Assembly: GCF_041146795.1 (NCBI RefSeq)
Contig: NC_135184.1
Coordinates: 6,275,467 to 6,339,466 of the forward strand
Source of the DNA: Maylandia zebra
Lineage: Eukaryota; Chordata; Actinopteri; Cichliformes; Cichlidae
Direction: 5' to 3'
Length of the DNA stretch: 64,000 nucleotides
In this document: positions 1-13,064 of the stretch, one piece after another
Numbering within the stretch: the stretch's first letter is position 1
Layout of the letters: every line of letters starts with the position of its first letter
Program-made: the position numbers and the translations under genes
Notes under the pieces: generated by a model
Seen by the model: only the letters and a program-made list of their open reading frames with translations
The model's database searches: none
What the model was told of the DNA's origin: nothing

Positions 1-838
1 GCTCTTTGTTGCTGCTGGGAAATTTCTGCTCATTTGGTACAAAGGTTTGCTTGGACTCAAAGAAGGCCTGATTAGATTTTGGTGACCAAAGATCAAAGTC
101 TTTGTGACTTCACATCCATCCTATTCTTTCGAACGTGATATATCAGGAATATCTAGGGAGGGAGGAACATGATTATATCAGAGATACGTGTTCTCTTAGA
201 CTCATAGATGAACTGATAAGAAATCAGTGGTCAAAGTTCAAGGTAACTGTGACCTCATGAAACCAATTTCTGTCCTGTAACAGATGAGTCTGAATAGACA
301 GGTTGTAAACTTCAACATGCATGGTGAGCAGAGGTATACGACTGTGAGTTGGTAGTTTTAGTTACTATACTTTAGGACTGCAGGCTAATTATAACTGTGC
401 TGCTGTCATTTAGAAAATTTGGCTGTGACACAAATGTAAACCTTTCTTTCCCGCAGTGAACGAATCTTCACAGAGCAGCAAATGGAAGAGCAATCTGTGA
501 CGTCCACTGACAGTGAGATGAAATGGAGCGTTGGGCTGGGATTTTCAAGATCAACAGCTAATGATTTTTGAATGCGAGATGATTGCTTTCAGCGCTATGT
601 TTGTGCTGTACACCAGTGCTGATTGAGAAATGTTCTAGAGGAAAAATCTGTTGTATTAGTCACACCCGTTGCTTCAGATATTTCACAACTCAAAACACAC
701 AAGGCACAGAAAACAAAGGGACTCACCAGGACTGAGCTGCAGCCTGTGTTATAGTTAAACAAGGCTAAAATTTGCCTCAAGGTCAGCCGCCTGTGGCCGC
801 ATGAAGAATAACCTCATCCCCTAACACTTCCCCTGTCT

Positions 839-864
839 CCCCCCCCCCCCCCCCCCCCCCCCCC
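839..864. repeat. Poly(C) tract
   Basis: An uninterrupted run of about 26 C, unusual in AT-rich surroundings. The complementary G-run could form a quadruplex. Exact length is unreliable in any assembly. Confidence 0.9.
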
Positions 865-1507
865 TAATTAAAACTGCTTAACTGATTCTATGTCTTCTTT
901 TTTTGAGTTGAGGCTGTTAAAGTGAGCTTTTTGTGTTGATTTAAAAATAATTGTCAGCATTGTCTTCCATTTAACAATACTTTCTTGTCATGTAAGTGGG
1001 ATGAGTAGGATTTATACAGTATAAAATGAATGTACTGTACTTTATTTTACTGAGTTTTGTATATAATGAAGCCCAGAAAGTAAATAATCTCATAACATTT
1101 GTCATTGAGTTGTTATTTATGAGGCTGGCACTTCCCTATCACAGGTGTGTTATTGCAATATCTCAAGAAAGGTTTCATGTGGGTAAAAGGAAATTCATTG
1201 CTTAACTGTTCAGCTGTTTCTGGGTATAGAATTTTTTTATGCAGGCACTCGGTTAAGAAAGATTTGTCAAATAAAGCATAAAGTGTGTGTATGGGAATGG
1301 GAACTGGGGAAAATAAAACATTTTGGTGCTTTCCCAGACTGTTGACCGTGACACAATGAGAAATCTAAATAGTGATGTGTACAGAAATATATTTATATTT
1401 TATATCCAGCTGTTTTCTCCCTTTGCGAACTTTAAGCCGTCTGTCTTTTCAGTCATGTTAATGAATCTCTAAACTTTGCACTGGAAATGCTGCACACACA
1501 CAGTCAG

Positions 1508-1521
1508 TCGCTAGGTGGCAG
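1508..1521 (+). promoter_or_regulatory. CTCF-like core
   Basis: TCGCTAGGTGGCAG agrees with the CTCF core CCASYAGRKGGCRS at 12 of 14 positions by my count. It lies 1.2 kb upstream of the ncoa2 promoter block. Confidence 0.35.
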
Positions 1522-2739
1522 TATCTCTTAATTTTATGGCAAAATTCATCGTACCATGGTCAGTTACAATAATTTGCATTATAATTGTTCTAGTTTTTTA
1601 GAAACTTGTTTTAAAAAAATATTATATGTAAATATGCGTTGGAATACTGTGAAAAAAAAGGTTAAAATTAAACTGTGAGTGAATTATGTACATGGACCTC
1701 CATGTTTCCCTTTTCAACATTTTGCTCATTTGGGATTCAGTTGTGTCTTTACTGAAAATCTCTCACCTTACACTAAAAAAAACTGCAGTGCATAACTAAT
1801 GCAGGACATTTGATGGACACCTAACACCTATACGGTGTATTGTGGACAGAAATATAATTGTAGGTTTAATTTGTGAAATACACTTTCACATATATAGGCC
1901 ACTGTCAGAGCGTCTAAATCTTAGAACTGTATGAGCATGTTTATGGCATTCACTAAGTATTGGCAAAGGGAGAACATGTATTTAAGAGACTACAGGAAAA
2001 TATTTTGTAAGTTACTAACTACACCCTACATACTATATCTGGAAGCAGCGGTGTCAAACAAGGGGGGCAGAACCAGCCTGCAAGAAAGAACCGATCTTGC
2101 TCACTGGATTGTTTGCAAAGTTTTAAAATTTCAGTCAAGTTATTCATAATTTCGCACTGCAATACCTGGTGAGTCACTGTCAACAAAGTTCTAATTATAG
2201 ATTAAAATACTACAGCTGTTTAATTCCAAGAACTCTTACTTCATGTCACCTTTTCTGGTCTCAAACTTTAGGATTATGGGACTTTCTGAGTTGCATCAAA
2301 GATGGTGGAATTCCTAATCTGTTGACTATGACTGTGACGGCCGGTTGTTATCTTGTTTTATATTTTGGCCACCCCCATTTTTTATATTAATTTGTAATTT
2401 AGGTTATATTAACTTTCTGTTGTCTTATACAGCTGTTTAAATGCGCTTTATAAATACGTCTTAATTAATTATTTGCACATCTGCGTTAAACTGTAATGCA
2501 CACGTAATACAACATATTGCTGAAACTGCGTTTTTAAAAGTATCATACGTCGTTCACCATTTGTTCTATAAATGTGAATGTTCCCATAACGAAAAAGAAA
2601 AAAGGGACTTTATATGGGTGTCTTATTTTGGTGGTTTACTTTTCTTTTATCGCAGTCAGAACTGACAAAACAAAAAGTCACAAACTATCTCACAAATAAA
2701 ATAGAAATAAAAATTGCATTCAGGGCTTTTAGTTCAGTT

Positions 2740-3031
2740 TTCCCTTTGAATAACTAGCTGACGGGAGTTTGCGTGCACGAGTGAGGCTGAGAAAGGGCAG
2801 AGACACCCAGCTCTGGCGTGTGGTAATGAGATGAGTGGAGGTGGGGGTGGTGGCGGTGGAGACGGAGGAGGGGGGTCTACTGGTAAAGATAAACAGCCGA
2901 GCCGAGGAGCCTCTGAGCCAGATGAACATGGCGGCTCCGGTCCAGGACGCCGCTGCCGCTCCGTCCCGCTGACCGACATCTCCCCGACGACATCCCGCAC
3001 GTCAGGCACCCACGGTCTCCCAAACTCTCAG
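2740..3031 (+). promoter_or_regulatory. ncoa2: CpG-rich promoter and first non-coding exon of ncoa2 (predicted)
   Basis: This block is far richer in C, G and CpG than the AT-rich DNA on either side. It ends in a consensus donor, CAG|gtaagt, with the exon end at 3031. It lies upstream on the same strand as the coding exons, and the first coding exon has an acceptor 20 nt before its ATG (29349/29350), so at least one upstream non-coding exon is required. Assigning this one to ncoa2 is inference: it is the only clear CpG-rich exon-like block in the 29 kb before the start codon. No TATA box is obvious and the transcription start cannot be fixed from sequence. The exon contains upstream ATGs at 2826, 2831, 2922 and 2928. 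Confidence 0.6.
2922..2972 (+). CDS. Upstream ORF in the ncoa2 5' exon (16 codons)
   Basis: ATG at 2922 and an in-frame ATG at 2928 open a short frame ending at TGA 2970-2972. The second ATG sits in a good context (AACATGG). The predicted peptide is MNMAAPVQDAAAAPSR, Ala/Pro-rich and with no family I recognise. Because it closes inside the exon, it could lower translation of the main frame. Whether it is used depends on the transcription start, which is unknown. Confidence 0.4.
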   Translation: MNMAAPVQDAAAAPSR

Positions 3032-6000
3032 GTAAGTTTCCCGTCATTCTCTTGACCCCCACTTCTCCCGTTAGTCCCACCTCCAAAAACACGTATTAAC
3101 GTAAGGGCTCGTGCAAAGTGTCCACTAATTTAAATCGAGTTCTATACTAAAATGATGTGCATTTGTTGTTGTTGTTTCATGTTTTTTTGTTTTCCTTCAT
3201 GGCGGTTCTACATTTTTATTGGGTAGTGAAAATATACCACAGGGTTAATTAGTTGATTACAGGAAATAACGTTATGTTCGTCCAGTATTTAAACGCGCAG
3301 GTCATTCATCCGTGTTCACGAACCGGGTCTGACGGCGAGTATACTTCGCTGTGTTTATCGGCCAAATCGGCTGATTGACAGCTATCACTACTGAAACGGG
3401 GTTTCGGGCGAAACTAGCTCGGTGGATAAAAATGCTAATTTCCGTTGGTAACCTGCCAAATCCACGACTAGGGTTCAAATGTTCGGCAGAAGAAGTGAAC
3501 GCAGATTGGCTCTGCTGTTTGTTTAAGATGTTTAAGCAACCGTGTTACAACGGCACAAATATCCCAACCAGGACTTCGCCGTTTAACTTTTAACGGTTAG
3601 CTGTTTAAATCCCCTCTTCCTGATCGAGAGAAGCGACAACTGCTGGTTTATGTGAACCTCCGCTGTAGCCACAAGCGTTCAGTGCTCGCTTGTTGCTCCT
3701 GTTAAAGTTTCATGTAACCACCCATAATTAAACCCTCGTTGATCACAGATGGGTTTATCAGATTAAGACAGACATATAATTGTTTAACAGTGAACATTTT
3801 ATGATATTGTCACACTGGTTCATATCGCTTTGACTTCCTCAAGCAACTCAGGCGTCAAGCAAAACAAACGCAAGCATACACTTCCGGTTTGTAGTTTCAA
3901 AGTAAAACCAGAGACGCTCTAAAAGAGCTGTTCCACTTCCTATTACTAATCCCATTGAACAGAAATTGGCTGAAATTCTGCAGCGGGCCCACATAAATTA
4001 TTTTATTTTTGGAAATACAGAACACAGATCTAATATTTGTTTAATGTTCAGACTTATAAAACAACTTTTATGTCCTTTTCTCATAAAAACACTTCTGTTA
4101 ATACATGCTAAGTAATTGTTTAGAATTTGTGGCACTTTACCAAATTAAAACAAGTTGTTAAAAGCAAAGTCAACCCACAAGATACATTTTAAAGTGTGTA
4201 CATGTAGCAGCTGGTTGTGGTGGTCTAACTGCCATCAGGAAATAAAAATTTCTGCTTTTGTTTCAAGTTTCAAGCCTGAAACTAACATATCAGCTACAGT
4301 GAAGCAGTTCACAGCCATGTACCCAAGTCCCTCAAATACTTATTTCACTATAATTAACCCATAAACAAAGACCATAATGGAAATGTTAGAAGAAAAAATG
4401 TTTAACCCATAGAAATTGCTGGGATACCTCTATAGGATGCTATCAGAGGTCCAGAGAGCTAGTGTTCTTCAATATATTAAAATTTCCATGTTTTTGTTGT
4501 TAATTCAGTTTAAAGATACAATTGGAGGTAGTTCATAACTTATGTTATTTCATGATGGTATAATTCCAGCATTTAGTAGAATGATGTCACAGTTTAAATG
4601 GCTGTTAATAATAGATTTTTAATAATTAAAAAACAAGTGTCTTTTCCTTTTCTTCCATCTAATTTGACATAGTTTATCAGCTAGCTCTACTGTGTTGTGA
4701 GGGGATGCTTATCTCTCCAGAATGTGTTTTTTTTTTCAGGTTTGAAGCTGCAAACAAACAATAATAAAAAGGCTAATTATCTGAAAGAACATGTTATTTC
4801 AAGTGATATTATCGTTTTAGTCCAGTGGGAATAGTCGTAGGTGAAAATCCATTAGAGACTGGTAGATGGATAGAAACTACTGACATTATTATCGTCATCA
4901 TTTTTTTTAATGTATTTAAAGTCATAACAGGCTATACTCTGTAAAGATGGGAGGACGTCTGCTGGTTTGTCAAGAAGGGCGTTGTGTGATTTGAGACCAG
5001 GCGTTTAGGAAATGAGGGATATTTACATCAAACTTGCGTCTTTTTTTCATGATATATGATCCTTGAGAGTGCTTTCACTTTTGCTTTTCCTTTGTTATAT
5101 GTGTATGCTGTTAAAAGCCAATTTGCAAAGCAAAAGCCAAATGATTTGCACTTTAGAGTGGCCAAGTTTGAGATATTACAATCATCCCTCTTATATATTC
5201 AGCAGATTGCTCCTTTTTGGACTACATAGCATGTGTATGTATGCTAACAGGACAGCATAGAATGAGGAGTGCGGCTGTGACAAAAACATGTCGTGCAGGT
5301 TTACGCTGAAAAGAAACACTCACAGCCCAGAACGTATTGTCTTGCAGTGAGGTGGGCCTTTTTAAATGCAGGCATAAGAATTTGTCTTTATTTGCTGTTG
5401 TGCTGGTTTCTCTGTGTTTGCTATTGTGCAGGTATCTTACTACAGGAAACCTGACAGTTTGCCTACGTGACAGGTGCCATCTGATTCCTCTGGAAATGTT
5501 ATCTTTGAGGGCTGGGCTTATGATTTTTTTTTGGGCTCTTTTAGGCTTATTTGCTCTTCCCGGCACCCAAAACTGAACTTTGAAAGGGATTGCAACATGT
5601 AGGCCAAGTGTTCAGGTTCTGTTTAACCCTTCTTTTTGTACCTTTTTTCTCTCTAAGGGGTTAAGAGGCATTATGCTATTTATGCATAGAAACAGTCAGG
5701 CAGCACAAAATACTGTGCATGCTTTGTTTTAGTCAGGGATTCACCTCTATCTGTTTGCTCTGTGTTTTTGTAACATTTTCATTACAGTTACAGAGTAGTG
5801 TCTTGTCTGATTAAATTCTAGCACATTACAATACAATGTTCAATGCCAAAACTACCTTATAGTGCTGCAGCAAAGTGCAGGAATGTACTTAAGTCCAAGA
5901 TCTTAACACAAATTTGGCAGCCTGCCCAATGAGGGATCCTTAGTGGCTTGAATTCACTAAACCACATGAGGGCTCAAATAATGTCCTGACCAATGACGGC

Positions 6001-6587
6001 AGCAGCAGGAGAAGGAGGAAGGGCAAGGCTTGACTGTGCATTTCTCCTCAGTTTGTTTTCTATGACGTTTTATCCTGGGACAGCAAGGAAATAGATTCAC
6101 ACATTTAAATCATAGCCATCAATCCCTGATGTTATCCTGGTCTTGGATTTAAAATAAATCTAGTCCTAATTTAATGTGAGTGAATTAAATCAGATATAGA
6201 CGTGAAAGTAGTGACAGACTATAAAATAAACATGCCAAAATTGTAGCTGTAGCAAATTCAGGTGGTGAGCACTGGGTTCCGTATCTACTTAAGAGCAAAC
6301 GTTGCCTTCAGTGTTTCTCACCCACAAGCTGATATTGTTAATTTGGGAATGATTTAGGGGGGTATTTAAATACCAGCACAACTGGTTCATCTGTACATCT
6401 ACTAGTATTTACCAAGGGGTGTATGTGTGGGTGTGTGCATGCTTGTCGACTTATCTGTGTTTGTTTATGTCTGTCTCCTCTCTCTGCCACCAACTTATCA
6501 GACACACTCTGCTCCTGGCTTTCTGTCACGTAGCAGAGACAGTCGCCTTCCAGGTCTGATCCTCCTGAGACCAAGTGCTCTAATTAA

Positions 6588-6588
<1 letters not shown>

Positions 6589-6672
<84 letters not shown>
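6589..6672. repeat. (CA)n microsatellite
   Basis: About 84 nt of nearly pure CA, interrupted once by G near the end. It accounts for the Thr-His and Cys-Val open frames read across it. Confidence 0.97.
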
Positions 6673-9053
6673 CCCATGTCACTGACTCCCCTGAAAGCTT
6701 CCTGTGGTGCCTGAAAACCATAATCACTGTAATATTCCCTCAGCAAAATGAATCTGCAGGATATTGTTACAGTATCTGATGATAACATACGTTTTACTTC
6801 TAAATCAAAGTGCATTGACTTGCAGATTTGAATACAAATTATCTCCTTAAACATTACTGAATAATAGGAAGTAACATAAAAGAGTCTTAGAATAGACTTC
6901 ATATATGAGCGTTTAAAAGGTCAGACGATGTATTGGCTCATGCGCATTTTTTAAGTTATCTTGAATAAGTAAGAGACGATGCTTTAGATTGCAAAATGTT
7001 TAAGGCAGCCTATTTTGTACAATCTTTGTAATTGTTACACAATTTCTAAATTAGTTCTTTCTTATCGTGCTAGATGTGACATACGCCAATACTTTATATC
7101 TGCGATAAGCTAATATCAGCTGATATCAGCTAGCCAATTCACTGGTTTTTATCATCTCTGTTGACACATTCAGTAGGTTATTTAACAAAGTTCTCCTTTT
7201 ATTTATTTTTGTCCAACCATATTATTTTATTTGACCTTAATGTAAACAGTGAAAAGCCTTGATAAGGGTACTATATAAACCAGTGCAAAATGGAGCACAT
7301 TTCAGATTGGAGAGCTGTAGTGAAAAATAGGTCTCCTTTTCCTTCTACAGCATTTGGCAGTATGTAGTGATATGGCTTTGTTCTGCAACATTCAGATACA
7401 GTGCATACACGATGGGAGCAGCAGCACCCTGACAATAGACATAACACTGATTGATGCAGGTATTGTAGATTCCACACTGACAAGTATATGAAGGCCTTCC
7501 TCGGCCTGAGTGACAAGAAGACATGTAAAAAAGGATGCTTTTGGGTCCATGCTTACTGGTTCCATATGAATTAAGAGGGTAAATAGCAGCCAGATGCTGC
7601 TAATAAAATATGCTTCATTTTAGGTGTTTAGCACAATGCTGGAATTTCCCAGTGCTCAGAGAAACTGCAAGAAACACAAGGGCTACATCCTAGACTCTGC
7701 AGGCGTCAGTTAGCATGTTAAATCCTAAAGTACAAGGCCTGCATAGAGCCCTGTGAAAACTATATTTTTCACATGAGTGTTCATTAACGTGCCTGCCTTT
7801 GGGACCATTTGGGCTTTCATGTAAGAGACTGCACTATCGATTACCCATGCGTCTTTGAGGCTAATTTCTATAAAAGTATAACCCTTCTCTGTGGTGTTTG
7901 CAGATCTCCAGATAGATAATGTAGTATGATCCCTACATAACTTTCTGGTTGTGGCTTCCATGAACTATGACATCACCTTTACTCATTTATAGTGGCATTT
8001 GACGTGTGGGCCAGCCATTTTCCAAATGAAAAGTTTCTTAACTCCAAAAAATTAAAAAAATTAAAAATTGTTTCATCACTGATGGACTGAAAAAGCAATC
8101 ATGGAGGTTTTTCAGTTTTGGGTAGACTATCTCAACTTTCTCAACTAAATTATTTCCACAGTTTCCCTCAGTGCCATCTGGAAATTTCTGTGCTCCTGCA
8201 CTGAAAAATCGTTTTCTATTCCTATTCTATTTTGGATGCATGGGTCAGCATGTGTCGCAGTTTGAATGAACAATGACTAATGTGTCAACCACAATAGCGG
8301 CTTAATACAGACTCAAAGTTTTTTGGTCTACCACCTGTTTATTTTAAAAGGCTAATACTTCTAAAGGCTAGATGTGTTTAATAATTTGCCACGATTATGA
8401 TTTAAAGGACTTAAAGTTTCAGATACATCAAAACATTTGAATCATATTTTTAAAATGTGATCATATTTTATCCTAATGACAGGAGCTGAGAGAACTGAGG
8501 AGAGGAGCTCTAATACAACAACAGCAACACATCATTGCTCAGATACTAGCCAAGGCGAAGCACTTGTAGCTATTCTTGCAAAAAGTATACATACTTATTA
8601 TAGATATACTGGAAACACTTGTTTTGTTTTTTGTTTGTTTTTTCTCGCGGTTATAGTAAAACCATGAGACCTAAGGCATGCTATGAGGCATCTGAAAGTT
8701 AAGGATAGTTGTACAAAGAAAAGCTGTTCTTGGGAGATGCAGAGCAACGGCTGAAAAATTCTTGTTATTGTTAGGGGAGCAAGTCAGATCTACATGTCTG
8801 TTGCTTATGACTCAAATATGATCTTAATTCGAAATTCAGACAAAGAATAGATTGCAGCAAAAACCACAAGTATTTTGTAATTTCTTGACATGGTGACTGC
8901 ACACAACAACAGGAGGGGCTTTCATTCATATTCCCTTATTTACCGTATGTGTACCTAAAATAAAATACTCGTGGACTGGAAAGTTTGATCAGTCATCGTC
9001 ATCATAAATCACCAATGTGTTTCTTCGAAAAATTTTAAAAGACTCTACTGTAC

Positions 9054-9091
9054 TTTGACATATGATAAGATGATACTTATCATATGTCAAA
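9054..9091. repeat. Perfect 16-bp inverted repeat, 6-nt loop
   Basis: TTTGACATATGATAAG at 9054-9069 pairs exactly with CTTATCATATGTCAAA at 9076-9091. A second smaller inverted repeat (AAGTATC / GATACTT) follows directly. Confidence 0.9.
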
Positions 9092-9769
9092 TAAGTATCA
9101 TATATCATGATACTTGTGACTGTGGCCATGATTATAAGACAGTGTGGTCAACACCATTAAGAAGCATTAAGAATTATTTAGTTAATTAATAATTGTTTGT
9201 ATTGTAAATGATTACATCAAAACCTGACGTAAGCTCAGACCGCCTACAATTTAAATGAAATCTTTTTGTTTGTCATGTATCTGAATGATAGGAAGTCTTT
9301 TAGACTCATCCAATACTATTGTTTTTTAATTTGTGCATACTTAGATTTATACTTGCTAAAGCCTCATATTTGCTTCAGATAAATCTTGGAATCACTTCAA
9401 AAATGTAGCCCTTTCCCCTTGTTGTTGGTATATGATAGTGCTATCATAGTACTCATTTTAGTACTGTAAGCTACAGTGTTAGCCAGGGCACAGTTGTGGA
9501 AGTTTACATGTATTCATGATGGTAATTTGAGGCTTTTTATGACTTTTCTGAACGGTTCTTTGTCTGTTTCAAGATTTTTTTATTCAGCATACACCTTTGC
9601 CAACTTTAAAAATTAGAATTGGGTCCACAAGTTTAAATTTATTTTAGATTTTGTCTGGTTTAAACATGGTCAAAAGTACACATACAGGCACATACAAATA
9701 TAAACATGCATACAGTTGACTACAACTGCTAGTTTCTCTTTGGCAGCATAAGAAAACATTTGTTTGACA

Positions 9770-10500
9770 CAACTCACTGGTTCAACCAATATAGAACAAT
9801 GAAAAAGTCTAAGGAACTCAGTGAGGTTCTAAGAAGGAGAACTGTAGATTTATTCAAGTGTTTCCAAACGCAGATTCTGGGATGATCGGTTCAAATAATT
9901 TACGTAAATGCAAGTGGTTCTGATATGCCACCACTTTGCCGATGTCGGGAAAAAGACCTAAACTGTTGACCTCAGATGAGAGGGAGGATGTTCAGAAACA
10001 TTTTAGGATTCAGCAAGGTTCAAACCTGCCTGGGTAGAGAGGGTGCAGGGCAAAAAAAGAAACCACTGCTCCAAAATCAACACCTTCAACTTCAACTGCA
10101 GCTGTACATGGACAAGCCAAATGTTCTTCCAATGATACATTGCACAAAGGGCATGCAATACTGAAGAAGGAGGACTAGCTCAAAATTAATCAATTTCACC
10201 TCAAATCAGCTGCTAGATGGTGGAAACTTCGGTGGTCCAATAGGACAATGATCCCAAACACATAAGAACTGGTTTTGGAATGGATAAAGGAGGCTGATGT
10301 TGGGCTTCTGGAATGGCCTTCCCAAAGCCCTGACATTAACTCGATTGTAAATTTGTGGACTATGCTTAAAAGCCAGTACTTTAATGAACCCTTTAGATCT
10401 GTTTTTTTGCAGTGGTTTTGACAACTGATTTAAGAATAGCAAAGAGAGCAATCAGTAATGCTTACCACTTAAAATACACTTTTGTTGAGGCTCTTTCAAA
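9770..10500 (+). mobile_element. Decayed Tc1/mariner-like transposon
   Basis: Frames scattered over the + strand read like a Tc1-type transposase: near the start KKSKELSEVLRRRTVDLF, and around 10240-10375 [32 protein letters not shown] and NLWTMLKS. WPSQSPDxNPIENLW is a Tc1 signature. Frameshifts and stops are frequent and the ends could not be placed, so it is inactive. Tc1 relics are abundant in fish genomes. Confidence 0.75.
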
Positions 10501-12033
10501 CTTGGGATGAATGAATAGCATCTCAGGCAAGATTTATGTTTCTATTTTTATTTTTTCTTAGATTCATTATTGACTAATTTGGGAAATATGCCTAAATCCA
10601 AATGAATACTGTAATTTGAACTAATAAATGTGGAAAGATTTGTCCTTCTAAACACAGTTTTCCATCACCAGTTTACTCTTAGATTTAATTTGAAAGTGGT
10701 ATTTAAAGTGGCAGAAAAAAGTCTTAAAAGTCTTCAGTTTGACTTGCTTAAACCACATATGCTACAGTGAGACAGTGAAAGTCAAATTTTAAAACTAGCA
10801 AGTATCCAGACACCTTCTGGCAGATACATTTACAGTCATTTTTTTCTCATTTTTTTTTATAAACACTGAAGACTGCAGCTGGCTATGAAAGCGCAGCATG
10901 CAGCCTCACATGATTTGAGTTTCTGGCTTTGAATTCACTCTCTCTCAGCTGTTGTGTTGTCGTGGCAGAAAGTCTTAGTTTTACAGTAAACGTCTGTTGC
11001 ATATAAGGGATACATATAGCAGATTAAAGTGCTTAAACAAAGCAATAAACCAGCATGTTGCCACTCAGCTGAGGAGCAGGCTGCAAAGCTAACTTGCCTT
11101 CCTATGTGCAAACCATATGGAAAGCTGTGCAGGGTTGAAGCAGTAGACCCGTGAGCCAAGTGTAGCAGGTTGCATAACAAGTGCTAATTTGGTTAGCTGG
11201 AGCTGATGGCGGCTGTAATTCTCCAGCACTATGACAGCAGAGCTGTGTTACAGAGAGAGAGAGAGAGAGAGAGACTCCACAGGCTTCCAGCTGGATAATA
11301 CAAGCTAATAGCATAACAGGCTTTTGCAGAACAAACGCAGGCCATGGCCAGAGCTAATTGTGTTGTTCATCACAGCCTTTTGGTGACAGACCATTGCTGC
11401 AAAGATGACAGTAAAGAGGTTAAGCAGCACTGTGGCCAAAATGCATATTATGGCTTGATTGAGTCCATTCTGATGTCCATTTGTTACTCCGATCCTATTC
11501 TCACCATGAGACTCTGGAGATGAATCAAAGTCACGTAATGAGAAGTTATTAAATTCAGGAAATAACTGAAAAATTTTAAAAGTTTATAAATATCCTTTTG
11601 TCCACATGTGATCAAAGAGAGGTCATCAAAGCTGAGCTTCTTGTGTTTTGGTTTAGCATCACATCTGTGGCTGAGAGAGAATAATTAGATTAAGAGTAAA
11701 AGCAGATGACAGGGCTGCTTTTGAAAAACTTGTCATTTTTAAGAGTTACTTAAGTCATTTGTGGCTTAAGGGTAATTTTTGTGCAGTCTTAAGATGAATG
11801 ATTGAGCAGAATTTGTAATTAGTTGACATGCTAACCTCCCTGAATGACTGTGGGTGCTTTTGTTCATATTCACAAATTAGTCATATGTTTCACATAACAT
11901 TATAAGACATGGGCGGAATCTCACAGTTTCACAAGAAATTTGATGCATAATTGTGAACATTGCAAATTGCAGATGGGCTGTTTTTGCACATCTTATATGG
12001 GATTATATATTTTGCGTTACTGGCCAGGATTAT

Positions 12034-12078
12034 CAGCCTATGCGTCTAACTTGTGTAATGTGTTAGACGCATAGGCTG
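12034..12078. repeat. Perfect 17-bp inverted repeat, 11-nt loop
   Basis: CAGCCTATGCGTCTAAC at 12034-12050 pairs exactly with GTTAGACGCATAGGCTG at 12062-12078. Confidence 0.9.
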
Positions 12079-12250
12079 TATACTGTAAACCAGCTCTGAG
12101 CTCGGTGTAGCTGTGGATGTCTGTGTTACCATAGAGCTGCTTAGTAACAGAAATTAATCACAGTCAGGAAGTAGGCCGTCTCTCTGTGTGGCTCTCATTG
12201 ACTTTCTGTAGCTCCCTCTCACTCTTCCCTCTCTCTATCTAACAGACACT

Positions 12251-12252
<2 letters not shown>

Positions 12253-12293
<41 letters not shown>
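12253..12293. repeat. (GT)n microsatellite
   Basis: About 41 nt of pure GT. Confidence 0.95.
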
Positions 12294-12297
<4 letters not shown>

Positions 12298-12975
12298 TGT
12301 GCATGTCAGTGTGTATGTGCGTGCTTGGTTACCACAATGTCTATTATGCAAATAATTAACAGTGTAACCCTCCATTGCTAACTACAAAGTTTGGTCTTTA
12401 CACAATTGCCATGACTCTGTAGGTGCAAATATGTGTTTCTTTGTTTTTGCTGAAAGCAAAGTTCAAGTCACTTTGGGGGCCCATTGTTTATTTTTTTAAA
12501 ACAGCCTTTAGAAATTATTTGCATGTTCTTTCCTTTGAGAAAAGGCTGTTTCCGAAAGGGAGAAAACAGTCCAACTGGTTAATCTGTATTTTACTGGTGC
12601 TTCAGTGTGCATCTTACTGTCTTGGTTTGTTCTACTTGAGGTCCTGGGTAAAATGACTGACAAAAATGTACCCTTTGCAGTACCTAAGTTTGCAGTGCAC
12701 AAAGTGGGCTGGGTGACAGCCACAGGATTTTTCTGTCATCGTGCATGTGCGCAGGAAGAACATTTGTGCTTGCATGTGTGCTTGTGCAATTCACAAAGGA
12801 GTTGGGTAGAGATCAGCTGTCCATCTTTCCTCCACAGACACTGACACACTCTGATGCACACACAAACTGACAAATGCACACACACGCACAGCTATCTCAG
12901 TGGTGGCAGGTGCATGTTAAAGTGCAGTGTGGTTTGAGTGTGCTGTGTCCAACTGACTGAGAATGCTGCTGCCAC

Positions 12976-12976
12976 A

Positions 12977-13041
<65 letters not shown>

Positions 13042-13064
13042 AAACACACACACACACACACACT
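12976..13064. repeat. (CA)n microsatellite
   Basis: About 89 nt of CA with a few interruptions (GACACAAA near 13036-13044). A shorter CA run lies at 13184-13206. Confidence 0.95.

Larger units (their letters stand above)
1..2739. other. Intergenic DNA upstream of ncoa2
   Basis: AT-rich sequence with no gene that I can support; the short frames at 595-780, 1931-2149 and 2169-2390 show no family likeness. It contains a 26-nt C-run at about 839-864 and a CTCF-like core at 1508-1521. Confidence 0.6.

Noticed and set aside
6498..6902. 134-codon minus-strand frame
   Set aside because: Its core is Cys-Val repeats read from a CA microsatellite.
12034..12078. A microRNA precursor
   Set aside because: A 17-bp stem with an 11-nt loop is too short for a Drosha/Dicer precursor.
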